A stretch of 64,000 bases of DNA, from contig CAYGSN010000006.1 of NCBI GenBank assembly GCA_964352675.1, positions 18,884-82,883 on the forward strand, in the 5' to 3' direction. Shown here piece by piece: positions 45,229 to 53,785 of the stretch; the stretch's first letter is position 1; each line of letters begins with the position of its first letter. A program made the position numbers and the translations under genes. The notes beneath the pieces were generated by a model. The model did not search any database. It saw only the letters and a list, made by a program, of their open reading frames with translations, and was not told the origin of the DNA. The DNA comes from CAYGSN01 sp964352675. Lineage in GTDB: Bacteria; Pseudomonadota; Alphaproteobacteria; Micavibrionales; Micavibrionaceae.

Positions 45229-45762
45229 TTATTGCGCATTCAGGAAGTCATCCGCCGAAACCGGAACGCCCGGTTCGGTTGGGTTTGCCGCGGTTGTTGA
45301 AACGCCGGAGGTTTGGGTCATGTTTTGCGGATTCTGGTTGGCGATGGCTGCCAGGATGTTCAGCAATACAAAAATCAGCAAGACGCCCAGGGCGATGCCG
45401 CCCCATTTTCCCCAACGGCTTTTTTTGCCGTGTGGCCCGCCATAGCTCCCGGCTGCAGCACTGCCCGGCGCAATTGCGCCATGGGCGTTTTCCAGTGCAC
45501 TGGACGCCGCCATTAGCCCTTCGACAGCTTCGTTTTTATTCGCGAAAGGCGCGACCTGAACATTTTCGCCTTTGGGTGTTTTCAGAGTGAGAGCATAGGT
45601 TTCACCGTCCTTTGCCGTGGTGACTTCAAGCGCGGAGGCTTTGACGTCATTCAGGTCCATCTGCCAGACAATCGGGGAGATGGCATTCGGGAAAGACAGG
45701 ATCAGTTTGCCGTCCACCACGCGGGCGCTGGGTTCGAATTTTTGGGCTTTGCTGTGAAACAT
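45229..45762 (-). CDS. Single-pass membrane protein between dotM and dotL
   Basis: The 177-residue product has an N-terminal cytoplasmic domain of beta strands (ARVVDGKLILSFPNAISPIVWQMDL, GETYALTLKTPKGENVQV), a Lys/Gly-rich hinge, one membrane helix (WGGIALGVLLIFVLLNILAAIA) and a short C-terminal tail. It sits where other Dot/Icm systems carry dotN or accessory coupling genes but does not resemble DotN. Its position 31 bp after dotM and 15 bp before dotL suggests a part of the coupling complex. Confidence 0.65.
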   Translation of the reverse strand: MFHSKAQKFEPSARVVDGKLILSFPNAISPIVWQMDLNDVKASALEVTTAKDGETYALTLKTPKGENVQVAPFANKNEAVEGLMAASSALENAHGAIAPGSAAAGSYGGPHGKKSRWGKWGGIALGVLLIFVLLNILAAIANQNPQNMTQTSGVSTTAANPTEPGVPVSADDFLNAQ

Positions 45763-45793
45763 GGGTCTGGGTTCCTCTTCTTTTTTTGAATAT

Positions 45794-47008
45794 CTATTTT
45801 GCCTTTTTCACGCCGCGGCGTTTGGAATTGCTGTAGTCCAGTTGCGGGATCGGCCGGATATTATCCGAGCCGAGATATTCTTTCAGTGCCTCAAGCGCGC
45901 TTTCCACCTTTGGAATAGGAATCGGGCGCTGGGTCATGCGTTCGGATTTGAAATGCGACATGGCGCCGAAAGCCTCCATGTGGAAACTCTGACGCCCCAG
46001 ATTGTTGAGCGGATACCATAGCGTTCTGTCATAGGCGCGCAGCCAGACAAATTGTGCCGGAGCCAGGACGCCGCCTTCTTCGCGCGCGAATTGCAGGGCG
46101 CGCAGCAGGGCGGTGGTGACGAAGGCATGGCGGTTGCATTGCGCCAGGGTCTTGCCGGCCAGATCCTTGTTTTTCAGCACGGTGCGGGCCTCGCGCAGGA
46201 GCTTGCGATCGCTGGAGAGGTTAAGCTTGCCCTTTCCCTTAAAGGACCAGCACATTGCGAGGCGTCCCAGCATATTATCAGCATCTCCTCGCTTGCGGGC
46301 CGGCTGCCGGCAGAACGAGGCCAGCTGGATTTGCTGATGCGGTTTTAGAGCCTTATAGCCTTTCCAGCGTCCGACGAGTTGTTTGCGGAAGGCTTTGGCC
46401 GCGGCGGCCTCATTGAGTTTGCCGTCGGGAACCGGAATTTCGTTATAGGCAATCCATTCTTCCGGGCCCAGAGCCTCGGCAAAATCCGGGAGGTCCGCCG
46501 GAACCGGGGAGCCGGGAGCGCGCGGTGGCTGGGTTGAGGGATTGAATTTCACAAAAGGCTGGATGACCGGGAAGCTTCTGGCCTGGCGCGCGATCAGGGC
46601 GTCCAGATCAAGGCTGCGGCGATAATTTGTGCCGGGACCGTAAAACATGCACCATAGCCCGGCCAGCCCAAATAGGACGCTGTAGAAAATTTTCATCGGC
46701 TGCATGGCCAGGGCGGTAAAATAGGTGAGATGCATATAGCCCAGATCCTGGGCGCGGAAGTTCGGAGTGTCCTCAAATCCGCGCTGCCAGTTGGCTTCGC
46801 TGCCGTTAAAGAGGATGGTGTAATCATCATCCACAAACCAGGAGACCAGCCACATTTCGCCATAGCGGATCCAGCGCACCAGATCACGCAATTCCACATG
46901 AAAATGATGCCAGATCAGCCAGATAATCACGGCGAATACTACGCCGAGAATGCCCCAGCCAATGGCATTTTCATGAAGGCCGTCTTCTGCTTTGTTTCCG
47001 CCTGCCAA
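45794..47008 (-). CDS. dotM: Type IVB secretion coupling protein, DotM/IcmP family
   Basis: DotM partners DotL and presents acidic signal peptides. The 404-residue protein has an N-terminal helix (about 16-33), a second near residue 110 and the conserved C-terminal domain: RHAFVTTALLRALQFAREEGGVLAPAQFVWLRAYDRTLWYPLNNLGRQ, then SFHMEAFGAMSHFKSE. These match the DotM signature (R.LW..LN..GR, E..G...H). It heads the three-gene group, reading towards dotL. Confidence 0.85.
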   Translation of the reverse strand: MAGGNKAEDGLHENAIGWGILGVVFAVIIWLIWHHFHVELRDLVRWIRYGEMWLVSWFVDDDYTILFNGSEANWQRGFEDTPNFRAQDLGYMHLTYFTALAMQPMKIFYSVLFGLAGLWCMFYGPGTNYRRSLDLDALIARQARSFPVIQPFVKFNPSTQPPRAPGSPVPADLPDFAEALGPEEWIAYNEIPVPDGKLNEAAAAKAFRKQLVGRWKGYKALKPHQQIQLASFCRQPARKRGDADNMLGRLAMCWSFKGKGKLNLSSDRKLLREARTVLKNKDLAGKTLAQCNRHAFVTTALLRALQFAREEGGVLAPAQFVWLRAYDRTLWYPLNNLGRQSFHMEAFGAMSHFKSERMTQRPIPIPKVESALEALKEYLGSDNIRPIPQLDYSNSKRRGVKKAK

Positions 47009-47195
47009 GGTTGATATACTGCCATTTTTGGTTGAATACTCTTATCTCTACCAATGTAACAGAAATAGCGGCAAAAAACCAATAGCTCCGTGCGCCGCAG
47101 CAAAGCGAAAAAAAGAGGCAAAATTGCTGTTCAGGCCGAAAATAATTTGCTAAAACCCAAAAGCTTTATTATAAAGCACGCAGGAATGGTTTTAA

Positions 47196-47271
47196 GCCGC
47201 AATAGCTCAGTTGGTAGAGCAGTTGATTTGTAATCATCAGGCCCCGGGTTCGAATCCTGGTTGCGGCACCA
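47196..47271 (+). tRNA. tRNA-Thr (anticodon TGT)
   Basis: The 76-nt sequence folds as a cloverleaf: acceptor GCCGCAA/TTGCGGC, D-arm GCTC-AGTTGGTA-GAGC, anticodon loop TTTGTAA with TGT at 47229-47231, T-arm CCGGG-TTCGAAT-CCTGG, and an encoded CCA. The anticodon stem GTTGA/TCATC has one T-T mismatch. Its 3' part (from 47226) is duplicated exactly at 53671-53720. Confidence 0.9.
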
Positions 47272-47275
47272 TTTT
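47226..47275 (+). repeat. Left copy of a 50-bp direct repeat (putative attL in tRNA-Thr)
   Basis: The 50 bases from the edge of the anticodon loop to four bases past CCA recur without mismatch at 53671-53720. The flanks differ on both sides. This is the form of a tRNA-targeted integration site with the intact tRNA on the left. Confidence 0.8.
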
Positions 47276-47313
47276 CCAAGGATTTCAGAGGTTTTCACCA
47301 TATCACATCCTGG

Positions 47314-47360
47314 TGGGGTCTAGCCAAGCGGTAAGGCAGCGTTTTTTGGTATCGCCATTT
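47314..47360 (+). pseudogene. 5' fragment of a tRNA-Gln (TTG) gene
   Basis: TGGGGTC-TA-GCC-AAGCGGTAA-GGC, then an anticodon arm with TTTTTTGG, match the first half of tRNA-Gln. The T-arm (TTCGAATC) and 3' acceptor strand are absent; unrelated sequence follows. It lies 42 bp after tRNA-Thr. The fragment is probably a relic cut by rearrangement. Confidence 0.55.
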
Positions 47361-47569
47361 CCGTTTTTGGTGTCCGGTATCAAGATTATCTTGTCTTCAA
47401 AATCGACATTTTTCATTCAAGCGTTGCCGCTTCGCCCCTTTGCTATTTCATTATTATGTGAGCAATACTAAGTGTAATATAATAAATGCAAACACCATCA
47501 AAATGCTTGCGCCCTTTGCATAATTATGATAATGATCTTTCTTTAATTTGAAAGATTTGGAGGCTTTGC

Positions 47570-50500
47570 ATGGCAGGCAATATGCCAGACGATTATTTTG
47601 ATATTCTTGGTGTGTCTTCATCCGCAACGGAGGATGAAATAAAAAAAGCACATCGTCGTAAAATTAGAGAGTTTCACTCAGATAGACCTGAGAATGTTGA
47701 GCGCATTAAAAATGATTATCCCAAAAATTCTGGAGAAACTGACCAGAATTACCTTAACAGGCTAAAGGGTAAGCTTGATGAAGTTACAACTCTCATCAAT
47801 GAGGCCTGGGATGTTCTTCGTGATGAAAAATCTAGAGACGAATATCTAAGACACAAAAAAATTGGTGGGCACGCCTCAAATTTTAGAAAATCTTCAACAC
47901 CTCCATCCGGAGGTCCTTCCGCTAGTTCTTCATCCACGACGGGATCCGGTACGTCTTCGGCTGCCGGTAGCGCAACACCCAATCAAAAAACCTATCCCGA
48001 CGGCCGCGTTTATACAGGCGCTATGAATGCAGCGGGTGATCCACACGGAAGCGGCGTCATGAATTGGCCGAACGGCGATGTTTATGACGGGGATTTTAAA
48101 AACGGTATGCGCGCTGGGCGCGGCGTCATGAATTTTAAGGACGGCTCTAAATATGTCGGCGGGTGGGATCGCGACGTTTATCATGGTTACGGTGAGTTTG
48201 AAAACGATGACTTCTCGTATGTCGGAGATTGGAAACTTGGACAGTTTCACGGCCACGGCACCCAGGTTGATAAAAATTCAGGAGACCAGTATCAAGGCGA
48301 TTTCGAAAACGGAAAAATGCACGGTCATGGCAAGTATGTCATGGATGATTTCCAATACGAGGGAGATTTTCAAGACAATAACATGCACGGTCATGGTAAG
48401 GCGATATGGGAGGATGGTCAGACATATGAAGGGGCATGGAAGTTTGATAAACGAAATGGCTTTGGGACGATGCGTTATCCCGATGGAAGATCGGAAAGCG
48501 GTTATTGGGATGACAATAACTATACAGGCACTTCACCGCATTCTTCAACATCTTCTGGATGGGCCGGGGCAGCGCCGGGCCCTGCACCGGGTGCAGGGCC
48601 TTCCGGTTCCGGAAGTTCGTTTGGCCGCGCTATCGATTATAAATTGCGGCCTGCATTTTTCATAGATCCTGGTGGTTTCATAACAACAAAATATGGCATC
48701 GAAGACCACACAGCAAACGTACAGCGCATCTTTGCGCGCACAAATATTTTCGGCGGGATGCGCAACCCGGCTCCTTTGGAATTCACACGCCTGTCAACAG
48801 CAGGATCAAAGGGATGGATTTTTGGGGATGTGACGTTTCAGACGACAGCCGGAAATACAGATATCCGGTGGGATAACGTATGGTTCCCGAAAAAGCACGC
48901 CGCCAATATCAACGCGATGCTTGCAGGCGATAATGTCAGGCCGCCCAAACCATCGCCCAATAAAGTCACCGGGATTTTTTCCGGGGTGGCTGCTCTCGTC
49001 GTAGCGTCCACAATAATCTGGAGTCCGTTTTCCAGGGGTCCTTCCTCCACCATTTCTGAGCAAGAGGTTGCAACCTGGACAGAGTCTACAAGTTCAAACG
49101 ATAACAAGCCGGAGCCAGTCGTAACGCCCGTCAGCAAACCACCGCGTTATATTTCATGGGACGGCGGCCTATATACAGGCCCCACAAAAAGCGGAAAGCC
49201 GCACGGATACGGGACGTTTGAAAAAACCGAGACTGATGAAGACGTGTTATCCAATATAACACTCGAAAGCATATATACGGGCGAATTTATTGCAGGCCAA
49301 TATAATGGGGAGGGTACGCTTTCTGAAATTAAAAGGAGCGTATCAAAACACGGAGGGATGCACATCACCAAAGAAACCGTTTACAAAGGCACTTTCAAAA
49401 ACAATTCCCTGGATGGAGAGGCAGAATACACCGAGAGATGGTTGGCTGGGGACAAGCTTACCATTACAAAAGTTAAAGGCACGTGGGATAAAGGTATTTA
49501 TTCAGACCTTACGGCTGAAATCCAATATCCTGACGGACGTTTTTACACCGGAGGGTATAATGGCGCTTTTCTAAGCGGTGCCGGAGAAATGAGATTTCCT
49601 GACGGATCGAAAATCGAAGGCGAATTCATAGGGTCTATAATTCAGGGAAAAATAACCTACGCCAACGGTGTTGTAGATCCTGATTTTGTAGTTTGGGGAA
49701 GAGGACGTTATCAGGGGCCTCTCGTCGATGAAAAACCGCACGGTGAGGGCAGTATAGAATGGCCGCAATCGGATGAAGTGCTGAGTGGAATTCTAGGTAG
49801 CCAGTATGATGGTGGTTATATTAGAAGTTACAGCGGGCCCTTTGTAGAAGGTGAACGCACGGGAAAAGGCAAGCAGGTCTGGTACAGCGGCGATACATAT
49901 GAAGGCGATTTTATTGAGGGAGAGCGTACCGGAAAGGGTATTTTTGTAGGGGCAAATGGCAGCCGTTACGAAGGAGATTTTATAGAAGGCTCCCGCGAAG
50001 GGTATGGAATCTATACATCTTCTGAAGATATCCAATATATAGAAGGCTCCCGTGAGGGACAGGGCACGTATACATCCTCCTACGGTATCCGTTACGAGGG
50101 CGAGTTTAAATACAACAATTATAACGGCAAAGGCACAATTACTTATAATAATGGTAGCGCCTATACAGGCGATTTTGTTGATGGCTTTTTTTCCGGGACG
50201 GGGGTTCTTACGCGCGCAAACGGAGAAAAATACGAGGGCGAATTCTTAAAAAACAAATATCATGGCTGGGGCAAGCTGACTTATCCGGATGGTACCATCA
50301 AAGAAGGCTTCTTTGAGAATGGAACATATCTCTATAACTCCATAGAAGAAAACGCGACATACGCCTATGAAAACGGTGGCGTCTACGAAGGCGTTTTGGT
50401 TGACGGCCTGCCGGAGGGCGAGGGCGTTCTGACCTTCACAGACGGCAGCCGTTACGAAGGAAACTTCAAGGCCGGCCTTATGTTCGGGCAAGGAAAGTTT

Positions 50501-52642
50501 ACAGGCGCTGACGGGTCTACTTATGAAGGGGAATTCAAGGACGGCATGTCGATGGGCCAGGGCGTTGTTATGTGGGGTCCGGGTTCTTCGCGCGCCGGAG
50601 AGCGTTATGTTGGCGAAATTGTCAACGGGCGCCGGGTCGGTAAGGGCACGTATTATTTCCCCAATGGTGACCGTTACGAAGGCAATTTTGTTAATGACGG
50701 CGAGCGCACCGGCAAAGGAACCTATATCTGGGCCAGCGGCGAGCGCTATACCGGCGATTTTATCAATGACGGCGAAATGACCGGTAAAGGGGTTAAAACC
50801 TGGCCAAATGGTGATCGTTATGAAGGTGATTTTGTTAAGGGCGGGATTGTTGGTAAGGGGGTATATACATGGGGTCTGAATTCAGGCTATGCGGGTGACC
50901 GTTATGAAGGTGATTTTGTTAATAATAATATCAGGACGGGTCACGGCATATATAAATGGAAGAACGGCAATTCTTACGAAGGCGATTTCGTCAGTGGTGA
51001 GCTTACAGGAAAAGGTACACTGACTTGGGTCAACGGGGATCGTTATGAAGGGGACTTTGTTAATAATGGCGAACGGACAGGAAAAGGTACACTGACTTGG
51101 GTCAACGGGGATCGTTATGAAGGGGACTTCCTGAACAATAAAATTACGGGCAGAGGCACGTATACATGGGGTCCGAATTCAGATCAGGCCGGCGACCGTT
51201 ATGAAGGCGACTTTATAGACGGTATTAAAACAGGTGAAGCTGTTTATCAATATGCTGATGGTCGAAAATATGTAGGTTCATATTTCAACAATAATCGGCA
51301 AGGACACGGAACGTTTACCTGGCCTGACGGTACGAAATATGTAGGAGATTTTATCAACGGCTGGCGAATGGGCTATGGCGTCTATACGTTTCCAAATGGT
51401 AGCAAATATGAAGGCGAGCATGTGCGTAATAAATTTACCGGCTATGGCAAAAGAACTTACGGCAACGGCACAGTGGAAGAAGGCGTTTTTGAAAATGACA
51501 AGCTGAACGGGTATGGCAAGCGCACCTATGCCAACGGCGCCTGGGAGCGTGGATTTTTTAAAAATGGAAAATTCGACAGCTATCCGCAAAGCAGCATGAC
51601 CCAAGTCTTTACAAATGGAGTTTATAGCGGTGAGTGCTATTACTACGCCATCGGCCCCAACGAACTTACAGGTAAAGGGACCTTTACCTATAATGATGGA
51701 AGGGTCTATGAAGGGCAGTTTTTAAAAGGCGATGTACATGGTCACGGTGTTATGACTTATGCGAATGGTGACCGGTATGAGGGCAATTGGATTCATAATA
51801 AAAAAACCGGGAAGGGTCGTGTGTATTTTGCCGAAACAGGTAACAGTTATGCAGGATATTTCCTTGAAGACAATATTACAGGAAAAGGTGTCGGAACATT
51901 ACAGAACGGGGCAACTGTAGAGGGGTATTTTATTGATCAAAAATCCAATGGGATAACCATTTTGAGGGGGGATACGGGGAATGTATTCGAAGGTTTTTTC
52001 ATTGATGGAAAGCGGTCCGGTTACGGCGAATATAAATTTGCAGACGGAAGGATTGTCAAGGCTGAGTATGCGGACACCAAAGCTGAAGGAACGATTAAAT
52101 ATCCGAATGGTGATTTTTATGAGGGAGAGATTCTTGTTGATCATGTAAAAATCAGAGATCACATCCGTCATGGGCAGGGAAAAATGAGGTTTGCTTCAGG
52201 CAATACCTATGAAGGTGAGTTTTCCAAGGACCTTCCAAACGGCTACGGAGAGGGAGTTTCCTGGATTAATGCCTTCAATTATAAAGGGCAATGGAAAGAC
52301 GGTGAATTTCACGGTCAGGGAAAACTGGTCCTTATATCCAAAGGCGAAGTTTACACCGGTGCTTTTAAAGACGGAAAATACAATGGCAAGGGCAAGCTGG
52401 AAATGAAAGATGGTACGGTCTATGAAGGCAATTTTGAAAACGGGGATTATTCGGGCGAGGGCACAATAACCTGGACCAATGGAGATGTGTTTGAAGGCCG
52501 TTTCATTGCCGATGGATCCGCTGCACAGGGAACAATGACGCGTGCTGATGGTAAAAAACAAGAGGGCGTCTTTATCGATGGAAAATTCACGACCAATGAA
52601 AAACGCGAGCCGGGACCGTTTGGTATTGTTCCGGCCCCATAA
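47570..52642 (+). CDS. Giant J-domain / MORN-repeat / transmembrane protein
   Basis: The 1690-residue protein opens with a J-domain (residues 7-95: DDYFDILGVSSSATEDEIKKAHRRKIREF, then NEAWDVLRDEKSRDEYL). Its HPD motif, which triggers DnaK ATPase, is HSD (36-38). A Ser/Gly linker and about eight MORN repeats (145-325) follow, then a small non-repeat domain (about 350-460) and one membrane helix (466-486, VTGIFSGVAALVVASTIIW). After that come roughly 45 more MORN repeats of 20-24 residues with the YEGDF...G..TGKG pattern, to the end. MORN arrays form long beta sheets that bind lipid or protein. SD TTGGAGG supports the start. The vWA gene follows 26 bp on. Function unknown; a substrate-recruiting scaffold is one idea. 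Confidence 0.85.
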   Translation: MAGNMPDDYFDILGVSSSATEDEIKKAHRRKIREFHSDRPENVERIKNDYPKNSGETDQNYLNRLKGKLDEVTTLINEAWDVLRDEKSRDEYLRHKKIGGHASNFRKSSTPPSGGPSASSSSTTGSGTSSAAGSATPNQKTYPDGRVYTGAMNAAGDPHGSGVMNWPNGDVYDGDFKNGMRAGRGVMNFKDGSKYVGGWDRDVYHGYGEFENDDFSYVGDWKLGQFHGHGTQVDKNSGDQYQGDFENGKMHGHGKYVMDDFQYEGDFQDNNMHGHGKAIWEDGQTYEGAWKFDKRNGFGTMRYPDGRSESGYWDDNNYTGTSPHSSTSSGWAGAAPGPAPGAGPSGSGSSFGRAIDYKLRPAFFIDPGGFITTKYGIEDHTANVQRIFARTNIFGGMRNPAPLEFTRLSTAGSKGWIFGDVTFQTTAGNTDIRWDNVWFPKKHAANINAMLAGDNVRPPKPSPNKVTGIFSGVAALVVASTIIWSPFSRGPSSTISEQEVATWTESTSSNDNKPEPVVTPVSKPPRYISWDGGLYTGPTKSGKPHGYGTFEKTETDEDVLSNITLESIYTGEFIAGQYNGEGTLSEIKRSVSKHGGMHITKETVYKGTFKNNSLDGEAEYTERWLAGDKLTITKVKGTWDKGIYSDLTAEIQYPDGRFYTGGYNGAFLSGAGEMRFPDGSKIEGEFIGSIIQGKITYANGVVDPDFVVWGRGRYQGPLVDEKPHGEGSIEWPQSDEVLSGILGSQYDGGYIRSYSGPFVEGERTGKGKQVWYSGDTYEGDFIEGERTGKGIFVGANGSRYEGDFIEGSREGYGIYTSSEDIQYIEGSREGQGTYTSSYGIRYEGEFKYNNYNGKGTITYNNGSAYTGDFVDGFFSGTGVLTRANGEKYEGEFLKNKYHGWGKLTYPDGTIKEGFFENGTYLYNSIEENATYAYENGGVYEGVLVDGLPEGEGVLTFTDGSRYEGNFKAGLMFGQGKFTGADGSTYEGEFKDGMSMGQGVVMWGPGSSRAGERYVGEIVNGRRVGKGTYYFPNGDRYEGNFVNDGERTGKGTYIWASGERYTGDFINDGEMTGKGVKTWPNGDRYEGDFVKGGIVGKGVYTWGLNSGYAGDRYEGDFVNNNIRTGHGIYKWKNGNSYEGDFVSGELTGKGTLTWVNGDRYEGDFVNNGERTGKGTLTWVNGDRYEGDFLNNKITGRGTYTWGPNSDQAGDRYEGDFIDGIKTGEAVYQYADGRKYVGSYFNNNRQGHGTFTWPDGTKYVGDFINGWRMGYGVYTFPNGSKYEGEHVRNKFTGYGKRTYGNGTVEEGVFENDKLNGYGKRTYANGAWERGFFKNGKFDSYPQSSMTQVFTNGVYSGECYYYAIGPNELTGKGTFTYNDGRVYEGQFLKGDVHGHGVMTYANGDRYEGNWIHNKKTGKGRVYFAETGNSYAGYFLEDNITGKGVGTLQNGATVEGYFIDQKSNGITILRGDTGNVFEGFFIDGKRSGYGEYKFADGRIVKAEYADTKAEGTIKYPNGDFYEGEILVDHVKIRDHIRHGQGKMRFASGNTYEGEFSKDLPNGYGEGVSWINAFNYKGQWKDGEFHGQGKLVLISKGEVYTGAFKDGKYNGKGKLEMKDGTVYEGNFENGDYSGEGTITWTNGDVFEGRFIADGSAAQGTMTRADGKKQEGVFIDGKFTTNEKREPGPFGIVPAP
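51005..51127 (+). repeat. Recent 72-bp (one MORN unit) tandem duplication
   Basis: A stretch of about 50 bp beginning ACAGGAAAAGGTACAC occurs at 51005 and again at 51077 with almost no change, a 24-codon period. Most other MORN units are well diverged at DNA level, so this pair is young. Confidence 0.75.
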
Positions 52643-52668
52643 GAATAAGCAACCAAAAGGAGTACAAA

Positions 52669-53433
52669 ATGGATAATGAACTGAGTAAGGATTTTGGCGG
52701 AGGCATCCGCGGACTGCCATCCAAGAGGCATGTCAGCAGTGCGGCGGGAAAAGGAGCGTCTGGGGCGGGGATTTTGCCGTCCAAAAGCCATGTGCGCGCG
52801 GATAAAGGAGAGCCTATCGTTCTTGCGTTTTTGTTTGACGCAACGGGCAGCCGCGAGGACACCTGGATTAAAGCGCAAATCATTCAGGCGAAAATGATCC
52901 AAGAATACACTTCCAAAGGAACAAAGGTTGAGGTTGGGGTTATTGTTCACCGTGGTGAACAAGTTGAAACAATTGGCTGGTTCACGGACGGAGACCTTGC
53001 AAAACGCAAAATGCAGGAGATTAACTGCGTTGCTGGCGGAACACGCATTTCATCCGGACTGGCCGCTTGTCTCGGTCATCCGCAAGGAAAAAAGCCCAAA
53101 GCCGTTGTCATGGTCGGCGATTGCTGTGAGGAAGAAAGAAGCGATATTAAGATGGCTGCAGAAACTTTAAAGGCTGCCGGTATTCCGGTTCATGCCTTTC
53201 ATGAAGGCGATAACAGCAACGGCGAAAAAATGTATAAGCTGGTTGCGGATATAACCAAGGGGGCTTTTGTCAAGTTCGGGCCAGAAATGCCCTTGGCTCA
53301 ATTGATTGATCCTCTGTTTGTGCATGCTGTAAGGGGCCCAGAAGCATTCAACACCATGGTGCGTACAGGTCATATAGGCGCGAAGGCTCTTGAGGCTGGC
53401 GGAATTACAAGAGCCTTACCCCCCCCCTCATAG
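52669..53433 (+). CDS. von Willebrand factor A (vWA) domain protein
   Basis: The 254-residue protein has a vWA fold with a complete-looking MIDAS: FLFDATGSRED (D57-x-T59-G-S61), the Thr in CVAGGTRISSGLAACL, and the Asp in VVMVGDCCEEE. Before it lie two copies of an LPSKxHV motif (residues 16-22 and 37-42), perhaps a docking tag. There is no signal peptide. AAGGAG precedes the ATG. It directly follows the J/MORN gene, so both belong to one operon in the tRNA-bounded segment. vWA proteins with J-domain partners recall TerY-like conflict or stress systems; that is analogy only. Confidence 0.82.
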   Translation: MDNELSKDFGGGIRGLPSKRHVSSAAGKGASGAGILPSKSHVRADKGEPIVLAFLFDATGSREDTWIKAQIIQAKMIQEYTSKGTKVEVGVIVHRGEQVETIGWFTDGDLAKRKMQEINCVAGGTRISSGLAACLGHPQGKKPKAVVMVGDCCEEERSDIKMAAETLKAAGIPVHAFHEGDNSNGEKMYKLVADITKGAFVKFGPEMPLAQLIDPLFVHAVRGPEAFNTMVRTGHIGAKALEAGGITRALPPPS

Positions 53434-53539
53434 GGACTGTCCGTATATGCAGGTTTCGCTTTCTATAAAAAATGGTAGAGTACAGGCCATTGCTAAATTG
53501 CTTCTTGAACTAGTTTGTAAATTTTTTAATGTAGAGCCA

Positions 53540-53562
53540 TTAACAATGGCTAGCATTGTTAA
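53540..53562. repeat. Perfect 9-5-9 dyad near the right end of the tRNA-bounded segment
   Basis: TTAACAATG and CATTGTTAA are exact complements around GCTAG. No T-run follows, so it is less likely a terminator than a protein site. Confidence 0.55.
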
Positions 53563-53670
53563 AACACATAACTATAATTTGTAACAAGTGGTTAAGCCTT
53601 CGCCAGATTACTCAAATAAAAAAGGTAATAATAAGGTTTTCTAAAATACAGTAAAACGAACTGGGATTAA

Positions 53671-53720
53671 ATTTGTAATCATCAGGCCCCGGGTTCGAAT
53701 CCTGGTTGCGGCACCATTTT
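53671..53720 (+). repeat. Right copy of the 50-bp direct repeat (putative attR)
   Basis: Identical to 47226-47275, it restores the 3' part of tRNA-Thr from the anticodon loop to CCA and beyond, but the 5' half of the tRNA is missing here. Confidence 0.8.
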
Positions 53721-53785
53721 AAGACACCGGCGTAGCCAAGTGGCGCTTTCAGAAAAATATTTTAATTCCTGATTTTCTGCGGTTA

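Larger units (their letters stand above)
53434..53785. other. Right end of the segment; no gene seen
   Basis: This AT-rich 350 bp has no supported gene. It holds a perfect dyad TTAACAATG-N5-CATTGTTAA at 53540-53562, the right 50-bp repeat, and a short GGCGTAGCCAAGTGG (53729-53743) like the start of a tRNA-Gln. Confidence 0.6.

Noticed and set aside
53390..53584. 64-codon frame after the vWA gene
   Set aside because: It starts inside the vWA gene, has no ribosome site and covers the AT-rich dyad. No protein signal.
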